From: Taxawa tesnikishii (nom. ined.)
Taxonomy: Eukaryota; Ascomycota; Dothideomycetes; Dothideales
DNA: 64,000 bases
NCBI GenBank assembly: GCA_030247885.1
Contig: JAPDRO010000016.1
Location: forward strand, 372,001 to 436,000
Reading direction: 5' to 3'
Positions 58,524 to 64,000 of the stretch are shown piece after piece. The notes under the pieces were generated by a model. That model was not told the origin of the DNA. It did not search any database and saw only the letters and a program-made list of their open reading frames with translations. Both the position numbers and the translations under genes were made by a program. How positions within the stretch are numbered: position 1 is the first letter of the stretch; the number at the start of each line of letters is the position of its first letter.

Positions 58524-61500
58524 CTAAGCACTCAAGTTCTCAAGGAAGAATGTCGGAGCATTCGGCACCGCATTCTCTGCTTGGGGCGGAAGTTCGGCTC
58601 TCTGCTCTCCGACCTTGATGTCGCCCACACCTCCCACAACCTCGCCCCTCTTTCCTCCCTCCTCGACCTTGATGATCTCCACCACGACACACTTTTGCAC
58701 GGATTGCTTGATGCCAGGAGCCATCTCCTTTAGGACCTCAGTTTCGTCAAACTTCAGCTTGCGCCCGAAGACCTCTTCTGTCGGCGCACCGCTCTCAAGG
58801 CTCTTCTTGAGACTTTGCACGAAAGGCATGGCTTTCTTGCTCTCCGCCTTGTCAATCTTCTTGGAGATGGCCTTCATGTCCAAGCTCATGCCGTTGAAGG
58901 ACTCACGGACGATCTCAACGTACTTCTCCTGCCAGCTTGGGTAGTTCAAAGCGCAGTAGATGGTGAGTTTCTTCTCCTTCTTGGGGTCGTAAGATACGCT
59001 CTTGCCCTTTGCAAACGCTTCAACTGTGCTCCCTCTGCGGAAGTGATGTTGCTGCTCGTGAGGCGGACATACTCACGTGCAGCGTCGAACTCGGACATGC
59101 TAGCTGGGACCTCAGGGAAGAGGGCATTCTGGACCGTTAACGGCTTCTTCAGCACCTCTAGCCAGATGTATTCGGACCAGTGAGGGGCCACGACACACAG
59201 CATGAGGGCTTGAAGTTCGATGTAGTAGCGAGCGAGATCGGCATGCATACCGATACCTGCCGCCTTAGTAACTTCACGGTAGAAGTCACGAGCGGCGGTG
59301 AAGTCGTAGAGACCGAATTTCATGGCCGACTTGTAGTTGCTCCTGTATACCCAATTAGTCACTATTCTGTGTCCGATAATCTCCTTCTCAAAATAGCGAC
59401 TTACAGCTCATACTGTTGCTTCGTTTCGCGCACAAGGCCATTGATCTCGTTCTCGAAGAGATTGTCCCAGAAAGCCTTCTCACCGGTGCGCTGAATGGTA
59501 TCATTGTTCTTGAGGCGCTCATTCTCCCTGACGTGCATGTACTCCGTACTGTCTTTGATGAGGCGAGCGTCTTGTACCATCTCTTCGCACCATTTCCTGA
59601 GTTCGTAGAGTTTAAGGATGACCGCGTTGGCCACGCTCTCTTCGAAGTTTGCATCTTCGATTCCGTCACCGGCATCTGCAAGCGCAACGCGAGTCGCGTC
59701 TGCCCCGAACTTGTCCGTCGCTTGCTTCAGGGTAAGGAAGTTGCCAGTACTCTTACTCATCTTTTCGCCATTGAGCATAAGGTGGCCGTTTGCGCGGATA
59801 GCTTTTGGCCAATGCTCACGCTTAAAAGCGCAAGGTGGATGTAGAGGCAGAATGTAAGGTGGTTCTGGATCAAGTCCTTGCCCGAGACTCTGACATCGAG
59901 GGGTACCAGTACTCGAACTCTCTACGCATTGCGTGAAGAGACTCTTTTGGAATATCGCTCTCCACGCTCTCACGACGGCAGAAAATGTAGTCCCACACCT
60001 CATCAGTCATTTGCTCCGCACCAACGTTGGCCGATCCGCGTGTCTTTCCAAAGATGTCACCGTGAAGCAGATGTGCGATTGTGTAGTACGACATGTAAAT
60101 GGTGCTGTCACTGAGAGACTCAACGAGGAACTGGTGATCCCAAGGTAGCTTAGATCCAAGACCGTATGATCTGGCGCAAGCCCATTGTGACAGCCAATCC
60201 AAGGTCTGCTCGAAAGAGTTCTTGGCCTCTGTGGAAAAGGTGTTCAGGCCGTCGTCCTCGGTGACATAGTCGAGCACGGTCCTTTGCCACTCGGGGTCGC
60301 CCTTCCCGTAGTTGAGATACCATTGGTCCAAGAACCCAGCGACGCAGTCGTCGCCAGATCTGCTGATAACCAGTCCGTCAGGCTCTGCATAGTTGAATGC
60401 GTCTCCAGAGTCGATAAGAATCTGCCTGACCAGTGGTTTTGCTTCCTCGACAGACTTTCCTTTGTACTGTCCGTAGACCATCGTACCCTTGTAGAAACCC
60501 TCCTTGTATGCAAGCTCCTTAGCCTCTGCAAGCTGCTTGGCGTCCTTGGGCGAGTTGATCTTCATCTTCTCCACGAGGTACTTTGCAGTTACGTTGCCGT
60601 ATGATGGGGTATCAATGATAGGGATCATCTCTAGCTCCGCCCATTCCTTCTTGATACCGTAATACTCGGTCTTCTTGGCAAGATCCATAACGGTGGCATA
60701 GTCGTCAGGGCTGTCAGAAGGAACACAAGTGACCACTCCGGTGCCCTTGGCGGCCTTCACAGTCTCCATAGGCAGAATCCTTACACCCTCAGTATGCACA
60801 GACAGAGGTGCGTTTACAAGAGTGCCAACGACCTCAGAGCCTTGCAGTTCAGCAACCTTGGGGAAAACGCCCCACTTGGGGAAGATGCCTTGGAACGCCA
60901 TGTTGCGGGCTGCGCGCTCCGAAACAAAGAAGTATTCGTTATCCGAAACATGGTACAATCCATAGGCGATCTTAGGTCCAACGAAACAGCAAGTCTGGCC
61001 ATACATGGTTTCCGGACGCAGCGTAGCAGGGACGAAATAGACGTTGGCGCCTTGCGGCAGCTTTCCTTCCAGAGCCTTTTGCGCCGCCTCAGGCCATTCC
61101 TTAACCTTCAACTTGAGTGCAGTATATTCTTGGACTCCCACACCTTCACCAGTGCTCCTGTCGTGATCCATACATGCCTGTCCATCCTTGGGAGAGTAGA
61201 CGGTATAGCGCTTGCCAAACTTGATCTTTCCAAGCTCCTTCAGGCGGTTCATCTGCCACCTCACGAATGCATCGTAGTATGGATTGGCGTCGGTGGTAAC
61301 CATGGATCTCCTCCAGTCCACCCGCGCGCCAAAGTTGGTCAGATCACGCTCGCAGAGGGGTGGGAAGTACTCCAGCCAGTAGTACGGATCAGCGAACTTG
61401 TGGATTTCTTTGATCGGTATTCCCAGAGCAAGCATAATCTGGAATTGATATTTCATCTTGACGGTCTTAGCAGCAGCCTTGCTCTTCTTCGCGGTGAACT

Positions 61501-62075
61501 TAGTAGCGTCTGTCTTCGGGGTGTCTTCCGTTGGTGCTGGGGTAGCATCGACCTCATCGTTGGTCAGGTCTTCTGCCGGGCAGTTCTCGAAGTTCTGGCC
61601 GAACATCTCCACCTCCCTGATCAGCTTGTCCGCGCAAGCCTTTATAGGCATTCCGGTGCAGTGGTATCCCTGGGGAAAGAGGGCACGCTTGCCCTGCATG
61701 CGCGCCCAGCCCGTCGCGAACTCAACTTTGGAAGCGGTAAACGAGTGACCAGCGTGGAGGACACCGTTCATGTAAGGGTAAGCCATAGTTCCCATGAACT
61801 TTGGGTGTTTGGCGCGCATCTCATTTGCGGAGATGGACTGGTAGGCGAACTCGGAGAGCGAGGGCGCATTCTGCTCGAATACGCGGTCTTCCTTCCATTT
61901 CCGCTGATACTTCTTCTCAGACGCGATGAGGGTATCTCTCTTCTCGGTCTACGCTGCCTTTAGTGTCTTGTTCGTCTCTTGTTCGAGCGCCAGTACCAAC
62001 GTTCTCGATTTTCAAGGTCTTCTCGGTACTGTTGCTCGGGTTGAGAGCGTCCTTCGAGGCTTGAACGGCTGCCAT
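58524..62075 (-). CDS. Cytosolic leucyl-tRNA synthetase; frame broken three times
   Basis: Class I leucyl-tRNA synthetase of the eukaryotic cytosolic (Cdc60) type, about 1,100 residues. The start MAAVQASKDALNPSNSTEK (62075) leads, across a probable 52-base GTTGGT-AG intron, to TEKRDTLIASEKKYQRKWKE. The HIGH-type motif is PYMNGVLHAGHSF. The CP1 editing domain includes TLRPETMYGQTC and GTGVVTCVPSDSPDDYATV. The KMSKS loop is LNGEKMSKSTGNF. An intron near 59403-59343 precedes the anticodon-binding domain (YIELQALMLCVVAPHWSEYI), and the tail ends PTFFLENLSA. The frame slips at 59900-59903 (G4), 59824-59827 (A4) and 59013-59015 (A3), each one base short. As this enzyme is indispensable, the slips are almost certainly sequence errors. 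Confidence 0.94.
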
Positions 62076-62377
62076 GGTCGCGGGGCGGAATTGATGAGTA
62101 GCTAAACGCGGTCCACGCAGCCGTAAATGACGAGAAATTAATGGTAACAGCGTGACTGCTGACTACCACACCACACCGTTAACAATTTTCTGTGACTCTT
62201 CGCTGGTGTTCGGGAAGGTTTGCCCTGCAGCCAGTCGGCTCCACAGCAGCAGGCAAGTGCGGTGCGGAACTATTCCGAGCCTGCGTTGACAGATCAGGTA
62301 GGAAGGCACGGTTCTGAGCTCTGCTTCTTCCAACAACCGTACTGTCGCAACCTGCACATCGTTCTTTGGAGGGCAAG
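62076..62377. promoter_or_regulatory. Short bidirectional promoter, LeuRS / small mitochondrial-type protein
   Basis: Only 302 bases separate the two divergent start codons, so the genes must share promoter space. No TATA box; AACAATTTT near 62180-62190 is the main AT-rich patch. Confidence 0.5.
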
Positions 62378-62916
62378 ATGCTGCCTTCCATCATCAGGCG
62401 TAGTGCTGTCGCTGCGGCTACAAAAGCGTCAGCCTTCAACATCCGCACCAACCCCTATAAAGCGAAGAAAGAATGGCCTCCGGACTTCAGCAAGCTGTCG
62501 CAGAAGCATCAGTTCCGAATGGAAAGGAGATACAGGAGGAGGGCGAAGCTGAAGTGGGCTCGTCCACGTTGGACCAAATTTGTTAAGCTAGTCACATGGG
62601 GCAGCATGCTTTGTGAGTGCTGTTCTTAGCGCATACTATATCGTGCCGTTCAGACGTACTGATTCTGGCGCCATAGTTGTGCTCGGCTATGGTGTTTTGT
62701 TTATGGACACTGGCGGTGAGGGCTCGCCTTTTGACGGAGTGCGTAGACAGTATCTGGTAGTCTTCCTCCTTTGCATACCGACTGACATCTACACAGATCC
62801 GAGCATGGTACCAAGCACTGGCGGATTCCATTTGGACTAAGAGCACCTCCGAACCTACACCGGAATCACCACAAGCTCCCGTCCAGTCGCCGTACGAGCC
62901 TGTTCAGCGGGGTTAG
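62378..62916 (+). CDS. Small conserved fungal protein, likely mitochondrial, one membrane span
   Basis: Three exons encode a short basic protein conserved in filamentous ascomycetes, function unknown to me. The N-terminus MLPSIIRRSAVAAATKASAF has the look of a mitochondrial targeting sequence. NPYKAKKEWPPDFSKLSQKH and FRMERRYRRRAKLKWARPRW form the conserved basic core. KFVKLVTWGSMLFVLGYGVL is one membrane span, cut by an intron (about 62611-62675). FMDTGGEGSPFDG closes exon 2. A further intron (about 62738-62797) leads to IRAWYQALADSIWTKSTSEP and a stop at 62916. All phases close without slips. A mitochondrial inner-membrane location is inferred. Confidence 0.75.
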
Positions 62917-64000
62917 TTGTCTTAACACCTCCCAACATATCGTGTTGCGTGAGCGGACGGCGGATAGCAGCAGAAGATGTTCTCCCTGGCCTATGCAGTC
63001 TAAGCACCCTCTAGTGTAATGATGAGACTATCAGACATGCCACATGCGGGTAGAAGGAACCGAGACTATCGCTTGTCCGGAAGTGATCGAACCAGCTGTC
63101 GTGCAAGAGGAGGGTGTGTGCACTGCTACTGCTACCGCTAGTATCTGGACCGCTGCACGGTAAACCTTGTGCGCGATCCTCCAGCAGGCACCGAGGCCTG
63201 CATGTGCACGGGAGACCACGCATTCCACAAGACTCGCAGCGGATTTAGGAAATATCGTCCGAGCCATTGGAGGGTGTGTGTCGAAGGACGGGCTGCCTGC
63301 TAACATCGAAAAGTCCGCAGCGACAGCCGTAACAAGTACACAAGACTGGCACGAAAATGATTGGCTTGGTTGTCAGGGTGTATAGATCGTGGGATGCGAT
63401 GAGTGCCTCTGACAAGAGAGCTGTTCGAAACCACGTTCTGGAAAACCAAAGCTTAGTACCTAATCACACGTATGCGTTTGATGTATTGCAAAGCGCATGT
63501 TGTTCTCTCGCTTGTCTCGAGTAGCGAGCGGTATATAAACGCCGACCGTACATCAGGTACCATATAACAAACATCTGAGAATTTCTAGTACACCTAATCT
63601 TGGTTGGTGGCAAGTAACGGTGCTCCTCGTACGTGGGAAATAGTCCTCCATGGGCATCCACAGCTGCGCTCGGACTGCTGTATCCAAGATGTTGCGGAGG
63701 GCTCCAAGGCACTTCATCTCCTTTCCTCCTTCCTTCCTTCCTTTCTTCCTTCCACTCTGCTCTCGGCCCACATATAGCACGCAAATAAGCATAATGCAGT
63801 AAGCCAACCAAAAGCGTCTGGCGAAAGCAGCCACGCGGGCGACGTGTCTAGACCCTGCCAGACAGGGATCAATGTCAGGCCGAGCATCCAACATACCAAC
63901 ACCCCCGCTCCGATCTTCATCTTAGCCTAGGTCAGCTTTTCTCAAGGAATGCGAAACGTCCACCATCACGACCATGGCGATGCGGTCTCATGCGGTCTCA
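62917..64000. other. Terminal region, no confident gene
   Basis: Nothing recognisable apart from simple sequence. A minus-strand frame at 63920-63714 encodes two hydrophobic stretches (MKIGAGVLVCWMLGLTLIPV, LTALCLFACYMW) and then a purine-repeat tail; it could be the start of a gene or chance. A CTTC/CCTT tract lies at about 63720-63755. Confidence 0.35.
63981..64000. repeat. Ten-base direct repeat at the window edge
   Basis: TGCGGTCTCA occurs twice in tandem and runs to the last base, so a longer array may continue beyond the window. Confidence 0.7.

Overview
The window is nuclear DNA of a filamentous ascomycete (Pezizomycotina). Short spliceosomal introns (about 45-80 bases, GTAAGT/GTATGT donors, CTAAC-type branch sites) break most genes. 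The gene set is typical of mould-type fungi: a LaeA-like methyltransferase, an Hmt1-type ABC transporter, an AA11 chitin LPMO, a Pir wall protein, choline sulfatase and a fungal Atos protein. A Dothideomycete is my best guess, but that is inference. I see no provirus, LTR element, rRNA or CRISPR array.

Layout. 0.1-12 kb: LaeA-like methyltransferase, Hmt1-type half transporter and an ERCC6L2-like SNF2 helicase, all on the minus strand. 13-20 kb: AA11 LPMO, then two zinc alcohol dehydrogenases transcribed away from each other across a repeat-rich spacer. 20-24 kb: an ING/Yng2-type PHD protein (NuA4 acetyltransferase) and a Hos2-type deacetylase, divergent. 24-30 kb: gene-poor, with one Pir gene. 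30-41 kb: choline sulfatase, peptidyl-tRNA hydrolase 2, Snu66/SART1, a monoglyceride-lipase-type hydrolase and an MFS sugar permease. 41-53 kb: Atos protein, Fyv7, Mcm3, Srf1, a mitochondrial K+/H+ exchange-related protein and an SDR enzyme. 53-57 kb: gene-poor, containing an unusual tRNA-Leu(AAG). 57-63 kb: NUDT19-type Nudix hydrolase ending in SKL, cytosolic leucyl-tRNA synthetase and a small mitochondrial-type membrane protein. Most genes are ordinary housekeeping genes with no cluster logic.

Two signals stand out. (1) The tRNA-Leu(AAG) gene at 55185-55338 is split inside its D arm (inside box A) by 57 bases with every hallmark of a spliceosomal intron, in addition to the usual short intron next to the anticodon. 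(2) Thirteen conserved protein genes lose reading frame at 22 places, nearly always in a short homopolymer that is one base short. Essential leucyl-tRNA synthetase has three such breaks, so homopolymer miscalls in the assembly are a better explanation than gene death. Anyone using conceptual translations from this window should expect broken proteins.
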